Shown: positions 16,901 to 25,371 of the stretch, piece by piece | Position numbering within the stretch: position 1 is the first letter of the stretch | Layout of the letters: each line of letters opens with the position of its first letter | From: JAUIET01 sp039111475 | Lineage (GTDB): Bacteria > Pseudomonadota > Gammaproteobacteria > Pseudomonadales > JAUIET01 | Reading direction: 5' to 3' | Assembly (NCBI GenBank): GCA_039111475.1 | Contig: JBCCIP010000016.1 | Span: 1 to 64,000 of the forward strand | DNA: 64,000 nt | Program-made: the position numbers and the translations under genes | Notes under the pieces: model-generated | Seen by the model: only the letters and a program-made list of their open reading frames with translations | Databases searched by the model: none | Told to the model about the DNA's origin: nothing

Positions 16901-17659
16901 ATGAAATACCTGCTGTCCATCTCACTGTATTTATTGTCTATTGCGGCGCGCGCCGACGTAGTAACGGTGGCGGTAGCGTCTAATTTTGTCCCGGTATTTG
17001 AGAACATAAGCTCGCGTTTTGAATCACAATCCTTGCACGAAGTTCGCCAGGTAGCAGGTGCATCAGGGAAATTGTATGCGCAGATTCTTAGGGGTGCGCC
17101 GTTTGATTTGTTTTTGTCAGCAGACCACGTCAAGCCCAGGAATCTCATAGAGGCAGGTCTCGCGCAAAAGGCGAGCCTTGCTACGTATGCGATCGGTCAG
17201 CTTGCACTGTGGTCAAACGTTGATAATGCGGAGCAATGGAAGCACCTCCCCGCAGACAAATTGATAGCCTCCGAAGAATTTGACCGTCTTGCAATAGCCA
17301 ACCCGGCCATTGCGCCATACGGTTCGGCGGCAAAGCACGTTCTGAGTTCGCTTGGTCTTTTTGATGACTTGAAGCCAACATTGATTGTCGGCGAAAACGT
17401 ATCGCAAGTGTTTCATTTTCTGCACAGTAAGAACGCTGAGCTTGGTTTTGTTTCTAGAGCTCAAGTCATGTCATTGGCAAATGCACATCGAGGTACGTTC
17501 TGGCCTATTCCAGAGAAATTACATCCAGCAATTAGGCAAGACATGGTGTTGCTGACCCGGACAGAATCCGCAGCCGCTGTGGCTTTACACAACTACCTGC
17601 AGAGCAGAGAAGTTCGCGCCATGATTATTGCTGCTGGATACATTGGGGCTGACAACTAA
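16901..17659 (+). CDS. modA: Molybdate ABC transporter, periplasmic binding protein
   Basis: The 252-residue protein has a signal peptide (MKYLLSISLYLLSIAARA) followed by DVVTVAVASNF, the characteristic start of mature ModA. Ligand-binding motifs include GASGKLYAQILRGAPFDLFLSAD near residues 50-72 and AIAPYGSAAKHVL. It captures molybdate (or tungstate) in the periplasm for ModB and ModC. Its stop codon overlaps the modB start (TAATG). The 158 bases upstream show no ModE-type site and no recognisable molybdenum cofactor riboswitch. Confidence 0.93.
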   Translation: MKYLLSISLYLLSIAARADVVTVAVASNFVPVFENISSRFESQSLHEVRQVAGASGKLYAQILRGAPFDLFLSADHVKPRNLIEAGLAQKASLATYAIGQLALWSNVDNAEQWKHLPADKLIASEEFDRLAIANPAIAPYGSAAKHVLSSLGLFDDLKPTLIVGENVSQVFHFLHSKNAELGFVSRAQVMSLANAHRGTFWPIPEKLHPAIRQDMVLLTRTESAAAVALHNYLQSREVRAMIIAAGYIGADN

Positions 17660-18354
17660 TGCTTGCAGAAGGCGATGTTCAAGCGTTGCTGCTAACTCTC
17701 AAGTTGGCATCAATTAGTACCGCTTTGCTACTGTTTGTTGGTACGCCGCTTGCGTGGTGGCTAACTTACAGCTCTTCTAAGCTGCGCGCGTTGGTCAGTG
17801 CAGTAGTCGCCTTGCCACTCGTTCTACCGCCTACCGTGCTTGGCTTTTACCTTTTACTGGCGATGAGCCCTGACGGCCCTTTTGGTGCCATATCGGAGGC
17901 CGTGGGCGCAGGCTCGCTGGCGTTTACGTTTTGGGGCTTGGTGTTAGGTTCAGTCGTGTATTCTCTACCTTTTGTTGTGCAGCCTATTCACAATGCGTTA
18001 ACCGCCATGGGGAAATGGCCCATGGAAACCGCATCCACTCTGGGCGCAAATGCCTGGCAGCGGTTTTATAAAGTTGTGCTACCCATGTGCAAACCCGGTT
18101 TTATTACAGCCGCGGCACTTGGCTTTGCGCACACGGTTGGTGAATTTGGCGTTGTATTGATGATTGGTGGCAACATTCCTGGTGAGACTAAAGTGGCCTC
18201 TGTGCAGATTTATGAGCACGTCGAAACCCTGCAATACGCGCAGGCACACTCCTTATCATTGTTGATGTTGTTGTTCGCGCTACTCACACTCACTCTAGTG
18301 TATAGCTTGAACGGTTCTGCCGCACGGCTTGTGCGTTTTAGCGCGCCATCGTGA
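17659..18354 (+). CDS. modB: Molybdate ABC transporter, permease
   Basis: The 231-residue membrane protein has about five hydrophobic segments and the EAA loop ETASTLGANAWQRFYKVVLPM near residues 128-148, which docks onto the ATPase ModC. The length and PFVVQPIHNAL segment fit ModB. It overlaps modA by one base and is followed four bases later by modC, so the three genes form one transcript. Confidence 0.93.
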   Translation: MLAEGDVQALLLTLKLASISTALLLFVGTPLAWWLTYSSSKLRALVSAVVALPLVLPPTVLGFYLLLAMSPDGPFGAISEAVGAGSLAFTFWGLVLGSVVYSLPFVVQPIHNALTAMGKWPMETASTLGANAWQRFYKVVLPMCKPGFITAAALGFAHTVGEFGVVLMIGGNIPGETKVASVQIYEHVETLQYAQAHSLSLLMLLFALLTLTLVYSLNGSAARLVRFSAPS

Positions 18355-18358
18355 ATTT

Positions 18359-19432
18359 ATGATTCGCGCCAAGTTTCATATTGAATTCCCGTCACCTTCC
18401 TCATCTAGCGTAGCCTTGAGTGTGGATACGCAACTACCGGCGAAAGGAGTAACGGCGCTGTTCGGTCGCTCTGGCGCAGGCAAGACCACATTTTTGCGCT
18501 GCATTGCGGGGCTGCAACATGATCCTTGCGGAGAGTTAGTGGTTGGTGATCAGCTGTGGCAAAACAAAGATATGTCCCTGCCCTGCCACAAGCGCAACAT
18601 TGGCTACGTCTTCCAAGAACCAAGACTGTTCCCGCATCTCGATGTTGAATCAAATCTACGGTTTGGTCAGCGCATGTCAGATAAGGCTCGAGAAGATGAA
18701 TTACTGGCGTTGCTGGATATCCGGCCTCTGCTGGATAGGCCAATACAGGGACTGTCTGGCGGTGAACAGCAGCGTGTGGCGATAGGTAGAGCGCTGCTTA
18801 CCCAACCCAATATACTACTGATGGATGAACCGCTTTCGTCCCTGGATGCTTCCAGGAAGAGTGAGCTGCTTCCTTATCTTGAACGCATCAAAGACGAAGC
18901 CGGAATTCCCATACTCTACGTCAGTCATTCCCTGCAAGAGGTGGGTAGGCTGGCAGACTATCTAGTGGTGTTAGAACGGGGAAGACAGGTGGCCGCCGGT
19001 AACCCGGTTGCGATCATTAACGACTATCAACGCCGCAAAGATTACGCAGATGCGCCCAGCACCTTGTTGGAAGCATCGATAGAGTCCACAGATACGAGGG
19101 CGCAGCTGGCCTCTCTTGCCATAGGTGACAAAATCTTGCACTTACGCAACGAACAACTCGTGCAAGGCGATATTGCCCGAGTTCAGATTTACGCCAAAGA
19201 CGTCAGCATCGCACTTTCTGAAGCCACCGACAGCAGTATTTTGAACATTCTACCGGTAACGGTCGATGCTATAGTGCACAACAATGTTAACGGCACCGCT
19301 ACAGTACGCCTGGCCACAGCTGATGATCATGAGTTGGTTTCCTTGATTACGATGAAGTCGCTGCAGCGTCTGCAATTAACGGTTGGAGCGCAGGTCTGGG
19401 CGCAAATAAAGTCTGTTGCACTGGTTCAATAG
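18359..19432 (+). CDS. modC: Molybdate ABC transporter, ATP-binding protein with TOBE domain
   Basis: From the ATG at 18359 the protein has 357 residues. It carries Walker A GRSGAGKTT, the signature LSGGEQQRVAIGRALL, Walker B ILLMDEPLSSLD and the switch His in VSHSLQE. The last 70 residues, starting about ILNILPVTVDAIV, form a molybdate-binding TOBE domain that in ModC can give feedback inhibition by molybdate. It follows modB by four bases. Confidence 0.93.
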   Translation: MIRAKFHIEFPSPSSSSVALSVDTQLPAKGVTALFGRSGAGKTTFLRCIAGLQHDPCGELVVGDQLWQNKDMSLPCHKRNIGYVFQEPRLFPHLDVESNLRFGQRMSDKAREDELLALLDIRPLLDRPIQGLSGGEQQRVAIGRALLTQPNILLMDEPLSSLDASRKSELLPYLERIKDEAGIPILYVSHSLQEVGRLADYLVVLERGRQVAAGNPVAIINDYQRRKDYADAPSTLLEASIESTDTRAQLASLAIGDKILHLRNEQLVQGDIARVQIYAKDVSIALSEATDSSILNILPVTVDAIVHNNVNGTATVRLATADDHELVSLITMKSLQRLQLTVGAQVWAQIKSVALVQ

Positions 19433-19453
19433 TTTTTTGTTTAGGGTAACTCT

Positions 19454-20548
19454 ATGACGAGTACAAACGACTTAGCCGAGCAATGGGATGATTTCTGCGA
19501 ACAACTCAGATCGGCTGGTCATTTAATCTCCGGAGATAATACTCCGGCAAACGTATTCGATCGAGCTGAAGGCTACCGATATCTCACGCGCTTACTGCGG
19601 GCTGGTTTGGAAAGCCAGATAGAATCCTCCAATTCAAGCTTCCCGCGCTTTTTTCAGCTCTCAAACGAAACGATCAAGATAGGTAATGACAACCCGGATA
19701 ATATTTATCACAACGCCAATATCGACGGTGCTATGGATTATCGGGTATGGGGCACTCGTGGTAGTGTTCATTACCTAAGCTTTGGAACCAAGGTAGGAAG
19801 TTACGAAACCACCGGCACCATGGAGCATAGTGGTCACCTCGATATCGATGATATGGACGTAAAAGAAGACGGAACGTTTGAAATCATTATCAGTAGTTCG
19901 GAAAACACCGGCAACTGGCTGCCTATGCAGGAACAGACAAAAAGCCTGATTGTTAGGCAGACCTTTAATGATCGCGCCACTGAAATTCCTGCGCACTACA
20001 ATATCGAATGTTTGAATCCGCGCGAAACTGACACTTTGCAACCAGAAGAGTTTGTAAAACGTCTGGACGCAAGCTCGGGGTTTGTGTCGTCCACCGCTGG
20101 ACTATTTATTAGTTGGATGGATCGTTATGCCTCGCACATCAACCGTTTGCCCTACGACAATCAAACAAAATGCCAGCGCGCAGGGGGTGACTCCAATATT
20201 CAGTATCTGCAAAGCTATTGGCGATTAGCCGCGAATGAGGCCCTGGTTATACATGCCAAAAACATTCCGCAGTGCACCACCTGGAATTTTCAGCTATCCA
20301 ATTATTGGATGGAGTCTTTGGATTATCGCTACCATACCGTTTCATACAACCAGCACAGCGCCAAAACCGAAGCTGATGGTAGCGTAGTTTTGGTAGTGTC
20401 TGCGCAGCCACCAGGCCCGCAGTTTCCCAATTGGATTACGACCTGTGGTCACAGCGAAGGTGGCATGCTTTGGCGTTGGGTGGGCGCTGATAGCAACAAG
20501 CAATACCCAGTAAATTGTCAGGTGCAGCCTATCTCAAACTTAAAGTGA
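19454..20548 (+). CDS. DUF1214-like domain protein (short paralogue)
   Basis: The 364-residue protein has AGGG eight bases before its ATG. It is paralogous to the protein at 3086-4495, sharing AEGYRYLTRLLRAGLE near residues 38-53, the DNIYHNANIDG segment, and the C-terminal NEALVIHAKNIPQCTTWNFQLSNYW, followed by a GPQFPNWITTCGHSEG segment typical of DUF1214 proteins. There is no signal peptide or known catalytic motif. It sits 21 bases after modC and 30 before the sulfotransferase gene, in the plus-strand island set. Confidence 0.75.
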   Translation: MTSTNDLAEQWDDFCEQLRSAGHLISGDNTPANVFDRAEGYRYLTRLLRAGLESQIESSNSSFPRFFQLSNETIKIGNDNPDNIYHNANIDGAMDYRVWGTRGSVHYLSFGTKVGSYETTGTMEHSGHLDIDDMDVKEDGTFEIIISSSENTGNWLPMQEQTKSLIVRQTFNDRATEIPAHYNIECLNPRETDTLQPEEFVKRLDASSGFVSSTAGLFISWMDRYASHINRLPYDNQTKCQRAGGDSNIQYLQSYWRLAANEALVIHAKNIPQCTTWNFQLSNYWMESLDYRYHTVSYNQHSAKTEADGSVVLVVSAQPPGPQFPNWITTCGHSEGGMLWRWVGADSNKQYPVNCQVQPISNLK

Positions 20549-20578
20549 TTTATTGAAAATGGTCATAATATATTGATT

Positions 20579-21757
20579 ATGAAGAATATTCCGGAAATTT
20601 CTCTCGATTCGTGTGAAATGTTGAGACTTGCCAGTGAGGACACTGGATTAAGCGATTTTGGCAACGATCACTTTATGCCCGCCTTCGAGATGCTCATACA
20701 AGCGCTGGAAGATGAAGCCCAACTAAACCCTATTGGCCGAGCAACACAACATCAGCGAATTCTGAACAGCCTGAAAAACCGGGCAAGAATGGAAGAATGG
20801 ATTCGTCGCCACCCTGAAATAGAAGATGAAATGGTCGCACCTCCCGTGGTTATTGTCGGTTTGGCGCGTACCGGTACGACCATGCTGCATCGTATTCTGG
20901 CCAATGACCAACGCTTTTACGCGCCCCTGTGGTATGAGGTAAGAAACCCTTCCCCCTACATGAATTGGTCAGCTGACGGCACGGATCAGCGGCTGGTTGA
21001 GGCTACCGCAGAAGTAGAGGCATTGCTGGCGGCTAATCCAGAGTTTGCGGCCATCCATCCTATGGACCCCATGGGTGCCGATGAGGAGATACTGTTGCTG
21101 GAGCACAGCTTTTACAGTTACGTGCCAAATGCATTTACGCATATTCCCTCTTATACGCGTTTCGTTGGCAGCAGTGACAATGGCCCCGCCTACCAATACC
21201 TCAAACGGCAGCTGCAGTTCCTGCAGTGGCAAAAAAAGCAGCGTGGTGAAACCGCACAGCGTTGGTTGCTAAAAACGCCACACCACCTGCATTTTATGGA
21301 TTTACTGCTGAAAGTGTTTCCTGATGCTCAGATTTTAGCGACCCACCGCGACCCGGTATTGTCAGTTCCATCAATAACCAGCATGAATTACAACCTGTGG
21401 ATTACCTGCTCTGATCACGCTGACAAGCTCGCGGTCGCAAATGAATGGTCGGTGCTGTTTGCCAATGGTATGCAGCACACTATGGATGTGCGAAAGCACT
21501 ATTCAGGGCAGTTCTTCGATGCATGGTTTGAAGAGACTGTTGCGCGGCCGTTTGAAGTGATTGAACAAATGTATGAGTTTTTGGACATGCCCATGACCGA
21601 ACAAGCCAGGCGTGCAATGGAGCATCATCGTGAGGCTAATAAGCGCGAAGACAGGCCTTTGCATGAGTACACCCTGGAAGAATATGGGTATACCGAAGAT
21701 GGCATCAGAGGGCTTTACAAGCACTATTGTGAGGTATTTATTGATGCGAAAAATTAA
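20579..21757 (+). CDS. Sulfotransferase family protein
   Basis: The 392-residue product (ATG at 20579; a TTG two codons earlier is possible) has the PAPS-binding 5' loop VVIVGLARTGTTMLHR near residue 92 and the 3' phosphate motif ILATHRDPVLSVPSITSMN near residue 250. This longer sulfotransferase type is common in bacteria that handle steroids and other hydroxylated lipids, but acceptors are rarely known. No PAPS synthesis genes are in the window. Its 3' end overlaps the phospholipase gene by 14 bases. Confidence 0.88.
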   Translation: MKNIPEISLDSCEMLRLASEDTGLSDFGNDHFMPAFEMLIQALEDEAQLNPIGRATQHQRILNSLKNRARMEEWIRRHPEIEDEMVAPPVVIVGLARTGTTMLHRILANDQRFYAPLWYEVRNPSPYMNWSADGTDQRLVEATAEVEALLAANPEFAAIHPMDPMGADEEILLLEHSFYSYVPNAFTHIPSYTRFVGSSDNGPAYQYLKRQLQFLQWQKKQRGETAQRWLLKTPHHLHFMDLLLKVFPDAQILATHRDPVLSVPSITSMNYNLWITCSDHADKLAVANEWSVLFANGMQHTMDVRKHYSGQFFDAWFEETVARPFEVIEQMYEFLDMPMTEQARRAMEHHREANKREDRPLHEYTLEEYGYTEDGIRGLYKHYCEVFIDAKN

Positions 21758-22766
21758 GACTGTTGCGGCGATACTGACGCTGCTGAGCAGTACCCATCTC
21801 ATTGCGCAGACTATTTCTGATGAAATTGTTGAGGAAGATATCAGCGATGCGTGTCTTTTGGATGCGCTAAAGCAGGCCGAGCCCAGCGTGACAGTCGGTG
21901 AGTTACAAGAGCAATGCCGCCAGCGAGCAAATGATCCCAGCTTGTCTCTGGTTCTGGATAGAATGGTGCGTGAACGCGCCACCGCAGGAATACGTTCTAT
22001 TCTCACACCGCACAATCGCAATTACCTAATGCCGGTCTCCTATTTAGGTGACCCGAACGAGGATCCCTATCGAGAGGCCATTCCAGAGTTTAATGCCGGA
22101 AGAGAGCTGAATTCGACTGAGATCAAGTTTCAACTCAGTTTAAAGTTTAATATCATCAATGACCTTTTACTCAAGGACGACAGTATTCATTTCGGTTTTA
22201 CGGCGCTTTCCTTCTGGCAAGCCTATAACAGTGACGTATCTGCGCCTTTTCGGGAGACCAATTACGAGCCAGAAATATTTTGGACCGCGCCGATAGACTG
22301 GCGACCATTAGGATTGAATGCAAATGTAATGAGTTTCGGTTTCAGCCATCAATCTAATGGTCAAACGGGCACACTCTCCAGAAGCTGGAATCGCATTTAC
22401 GCCAACTTCACTTGGGAAAAAAACCGCTGGGTATTCAGCTTGAAGCCCTGGTGGCGTATACCTGAAGATGAAAAAGAAAATCGCTTACAAGCGGAAGGAG
22501 ACGATAATCCTGATATCGAAAAGTTCATGGGACATTTCGAGTTCACCACCCTATACCGTAAACGTAACCAGGAGTTTAGCCTGATGTTTCGCAATAATCT
22601 GCGCTCTGAAAATCGTGGTGCTGTGCAACTGGATTACACCTTTCCCTTATGGCGCGGCATACGTGGATTTGCGCAGTACTTTAATGGATACGGCGAGAGC
22701 TTAATCGATTACAACGCCAATGTGGAACGCTTTGGCGTAGGTATTCTGCTGTCCGATTTGTTATGA
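21744..22766 (+). CDS. pldA: Outer membrane phospholipase A
   Basis: From the ATG at 21744, which has GAGG nine bases upstream, the protein is 340 residues with a signal peptide ending near THLIAQT. A short pre-barrel region with CLLDALKQ...VGELQEQC precedes the beta-barrel. The catalytic motif FSHQSNGQ...SRSWNR gives His202, Ser204 and Asn216, with the same spacing as the E. coli triad (142, 144, 156). It hydrolyses phospholipids that reach the outer leaflet of the outer membrane. It overlaps the sulfotransferase gene upstream and the MocA-like gene downstream (ATGA). Confidence 0.92.
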   Translation: MRKIKTVAAILTLLSSTHLIAQTISDEIVEEDISDACLLDALKQAEPSVTVGELQEQCRQRANDPSLSLVLDRMVRERATAGIRSILTPHNRNYLMPVSYLGDPNEDPYREAIPEFNAGRELNSTEIKFQLSLKFNIINDLLLKDDSIHFGFTALSFWQAYNSDVSAPFRETNYEPEIFWTAPIDWRPLGLNANVMSFGFSHQSNGQTGTLSRSWNRIYANFTWEKNRWVFSLKPWWRIPEDEKENRLQAEGDDNPDIEKFMGHFEFTTLYRKRNQEFSLMFRNNLRSENRGAVQLDYTFPLWRGIRGFAQYFNGYGESLIDYNANVERFGVGILLSDLL

Positions 22767-23341
22767 ACTGCGAGTTAGTGTTGCTGGCTGCCGGACAGGC
22801 CAAGCGGTTTGGTAGTGACAAACGCTTCGCCGAACTCCCAAACGGAAAGGCTTTGTGGCGCACGTCTATGCAAATTTACGTCGACGCGGGACTCAGCGGG
22901 CACCTTGTAGTTGGCGAGAATGAGTCGTCAAAATTTCACAAGCTGCCTGAAGGCATACAAGTGCACGAGTGCACACAAGCGGTCGATGGTATGTCTCGCT
23001 CATTGGCTTTTGGTTTGAAGCAAGTGAAAGCCGATTTTGCTTTGGTGGCGCTGGCAGACATGCCTTTTCTGCGAGTAGCAACAGTATTGCGTTTACTGGA
23101 TGCGGCGAACAAACGTGGTGGTGTCAGAGCCATCCAGGCCTCTTACATGAATAAACCTGGACACCCCAAAGTGTTGAGCAGATATCTGTTTCGCGATCTC
23201 TGCTCGCTTAAAGGCGATCAGGGAGGTATTGCAGTTCTAAAAAAATTGCCTGGAAATCAACTAAAAAGTCTTGAGCTTAACGATCCTGGTATTCTCAGCG
23301 ACGTAGATGTACCCTCTGATTTGTTCTTAGCGACCAACTGA
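22763..23341 (+). CDS. MocA/MobA-like molybdenum cofactor nucleotidyltransferase
   Basis: The 192-residue protein has the nucleotidyltransferase motif LLAAGQAKRFGSDK at residues 7-20 and ALADMPFLRV near 93, followed by KPGHPKVLSRYLF. This is the pattern of MocA, which attaches CMP to molybdopterin for xanthine-oxidase-type enzymes; a role on another nucleotide-activated sugar or cofactor cannot be excluded. It overlaps pldA by four bases. With modABC 3.3 kb upstream it hints at a molybdenum enzyme used by the island, though none lies in the window. Its 3' end overlaps the convergent ugd gene by 15 bases. Confidence 0.8.
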   Translation: MNCELVLLAAGQAKRFGSDKRFAELPNGKALWRTSMQIYVDAGLSGHLVVGENESSKFHKLPEGIQVHECTQAVDGMSRSLAFGLKQVKADFALVALADMPFLRVATVLRLLDAANKRGGVRAIQASYMNKPGHPKVLSRYLFRDLCSLKGDQGGIAVLKKLPGNQLKSLELNDPGILSDVDVPSDLFLATN

Positions 23342-24631
23342 AACGTATTTGAAGCCATTATCCGCCATACGTTTGGGGTCGTAGACATTACGCAAATCAA
23401 TAAAATGCGAATCGTTCATATTCTCCAGCAAGCGCGGCAGATCGAGTGATCGATACTGGTTCCATTCAGTCATCAAGACGATAGCATCAGCGCCATCCGC
23501 TGCCTCATAAGCGTCTTCAAAATACTCTACCGTATCGGGTAGCAAGCTTCGCGCCTGCTCCACACCTTTTGGGTCGTGAGCGCGAATAACGGCACCTTTG
23601 TCCATCAATGGCGGCAAGATAGCGATGGATGGCGACTCACGCATATCATCCGTTTCAGGCTTGAACGTTAAACCAAAGACCGCAATCTTCTTGCCAGCGA
23701 CATCATTCTCGAAGGCTGTTCGAATCTTGTTGACCATTCGCGCTTTTTGCGCGTCATTTACGTCCACAACAGCTTCTACAATGCGCAGTGGAATATCATT
23801 CTCTTGGGCAATTCTAATCAGCGCAGTGGTATCTTTCGGAAAACACGATCCACCGTAACCAGGACCTGGGTGCAAGAACTTTCTGCCAATACGACCATCC
23901 AGGCCCATGCCTTTCGCAACTGCGTGCACGTCTGCCCCAACACTTTCGCACAAGCTGGAAATTTCATTAATGAAGCTGATTTTGGTGGCCAAAAACGCGT
24001 TGGCGGCGTATTTGGTTAATTCGGCACTTTCCAGCCCAGTACACAAAATGGGTGCCTCAATCAGATTGATCGGGCGATACAATTCTCTGAGCAGACTTTC
24101 AGCGCGATCATTTTCAATTCCCAACACAACCCTATCAGGTCGCATGAAGTCGCCAATGGCCGCACCTTCTCGCAAAAATTCAGGGTTTGAGGCGACATCG
24201 AAATCAGCGTCAGGATTTGTTTCTCCGATAATTCGTTTTACCTGTCTCGCAGTCCCTACTGGAACCGTCGACTTGTTCACAATTACCGTATAACCTCGCA
24301 GCAATGGTGCTATGTTGCTTGCCGCCTCATAGACGTATCGAAGATCTGCGTGGCCATCGCCACGGCGCGTAGGCGTGCCTACTGCAATAAATATAATGTC
24401 AGCCTGGGGAACAGCGGATTCTATGTCGGTAGAGAAGCGCAAGCGCCCAGCCTCTACATTTTTGGCAACCAGTGCATCCAGACCCGGTTCGTAAATTGGG
24501 ATCTCACCACGACTCAAGCTATCGACACGCTCTTTGTTAACGTCTATACAGCAGACATTAGCGCCAAATTCTGAAAAACAGCTACCAGACACTAAGCCTA
24601 CGTAGCCAGCGCCAATCATCACAACATTCAT
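23327..24631 (-). CDS. ugd: UDP-glucose 6-dehydrogenase
   Basis: The 434-residue protein oxidises UDP-glucose to UDP-glucuronate with NAD. It begins with the Rossmann motif MIGAGYVGLVSG and has the active-site motif GPGYGGSCFPKDT with the catalytic Cys near residue 262, followed by the C-terminal UDP-binding domain (FGLTFKPETDDMRESPS). Length and motifs are normal. It stands alone with no polysaccharide genes nearby. A 270-base gap separates it from the divergent mscL; apart from TTGACA at 24788-24793 without a good -10, I see no clear signal there. Confidence 0.95.
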   Translation of the reverse strand: MNVVMIGAGYVGLVSGSCFSEFGANVCCIDVNKERVDSLSRGEIPIYEPGLDALVAKNVEAGRLRFSTDIESAVPQADIIFIAVGTPTRRGDGHADLRYVYEAASNIAPLLRGYTVIVNKSTVPVGTARQVKRIIGETNPDADFDVASNPEFLREGAAIGDFMRPDRVVLGIENDRAESLLRELYRPINLIEAPILCTGLESAELTKYAANAFLATKISFINEISSLCESVGADVHAVAKGMGLDGRIGRKFLHPGPGYGGSCFPKDTTALIRIAQENDIPLRIVEAVVDVNDAQKARMVNKIRTAFENDVAGKKIAVFGLTFKPETDDMRESPSIAILPPLMDKGAVIRAHDPKGVEQARSLLPDTVEYFEDAYEAADGADAIVLMTEWNQYRSLDLPRLLENMNDSHFIDLRNVYDPKRMADNGFKYVSVGR

Positions 24632-24901
24632 ACGGTGGTTCCAGATCCCGGTTTGCGTGTACGTCCTATCGGACGCTGTTTTTAAAAGTGTAGCTCATAG
24701 CCGCGTTTAACTACGATAATCGGCGGAGTCAGTGTTTTAAAGTAAGAACTTCAAAACATTGTAAAACCGATTGATTTGTAACCATTTTTGACAGAAAAGG
24801 CGTGCAAGGTGGTGTGAAATACGATCAAATACGCACAGCGCAGCCAGATGAGTTGCTGCCTATAAAACAAACAAAACAAAATACTAGTTAAGGGGTTCAA
24901 T

Positions 24902-25303
24902 ATGAGCATGATGAGTGAGTTTAAAGATTTTGCGATGCGCGGTAATGTCGTTGACATGGCGGTTGGTATTGTTATCGGTGCAGCATTTGGGAAGATCGTG
25001 TCATCTTTCGTCGCCGACGTGGTTATGCCGCCGATTGGCTTGATGGTTGGCGGAGTAGACTTCTCCCAACTGTCTTTAACCTTGCAGGAAGCCGCGGGCG
25101 ACGCGGAGGCGGTTGCTATTAACTACGGTGTGTTTTTACAAAATGTATTCGACTTTGTGATTGTCGCTTTCGCTATTTTCATGGTCATCAAAGGAATGAA
25201 CAGCATGAAAAAAGAAGAGGAAGAAGCACCTGAAGCGCCACCAGAGCCTTCCAAGGAAGAAGTACTGCTGACCGAAATCAGGGATCTGTTAAGCCGCCAG
25301 TAA
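24902..25303 (+). CDS. mscL: Large-conductance mechanosensitive channel
   Basis: The 133-residue inner membrane protein starts with an amphipathic helix (SEFKDFAMRGNVVDMAVGIVIGAAFGKIV) leading into the pore helix, then VVMPPIGLMVGG, a periplasmic loop and the second helix NVFDFVIVAFAIFMVIKGMN. It opens under high membrane tension on osmotic downshock. AAGGGG lies eight bases before the ATG. It is followed by a strong hairpin. Confidence 0.95.
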   Translation: MSMMSEFKDFAMRGNVVDMAVGIVIGAAFGKIVSSFVADVVMPPIGLMVGGVDFSQLSLTLQEAAGDAEAVAINYGVFLQNVFDFVIVAFAIFMVIKGMNSMKKEEEEAPEAPPEPSKEEVLLTEIRDLLSRQ

Positions 25304-25308
25304 TAGGT

Positions 25309-25345
25309 GGTTGCCCTGGCGGCTGAACGGCACCGCCAGGGCACC
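25309..25345 (+). terminator. Strong hairpin after mscL
   Basis: GCCCTGGCGG (25313-25322) pairs perfectly with CCGCCAGGGC (25333-25342) around a ten-base loop, and the stem can extend by GGT with ACC across one bulged T. It starts just after the mscL stop. No T tract follows, so it may act as an mRNA 3' stabiliser or a factor-dependent terminator rather than an intrinsic one. Confidence 0.55.
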
Positions 25346-25371
25346 GTTAGTCACTGTGAGCTAAGGCGTGA

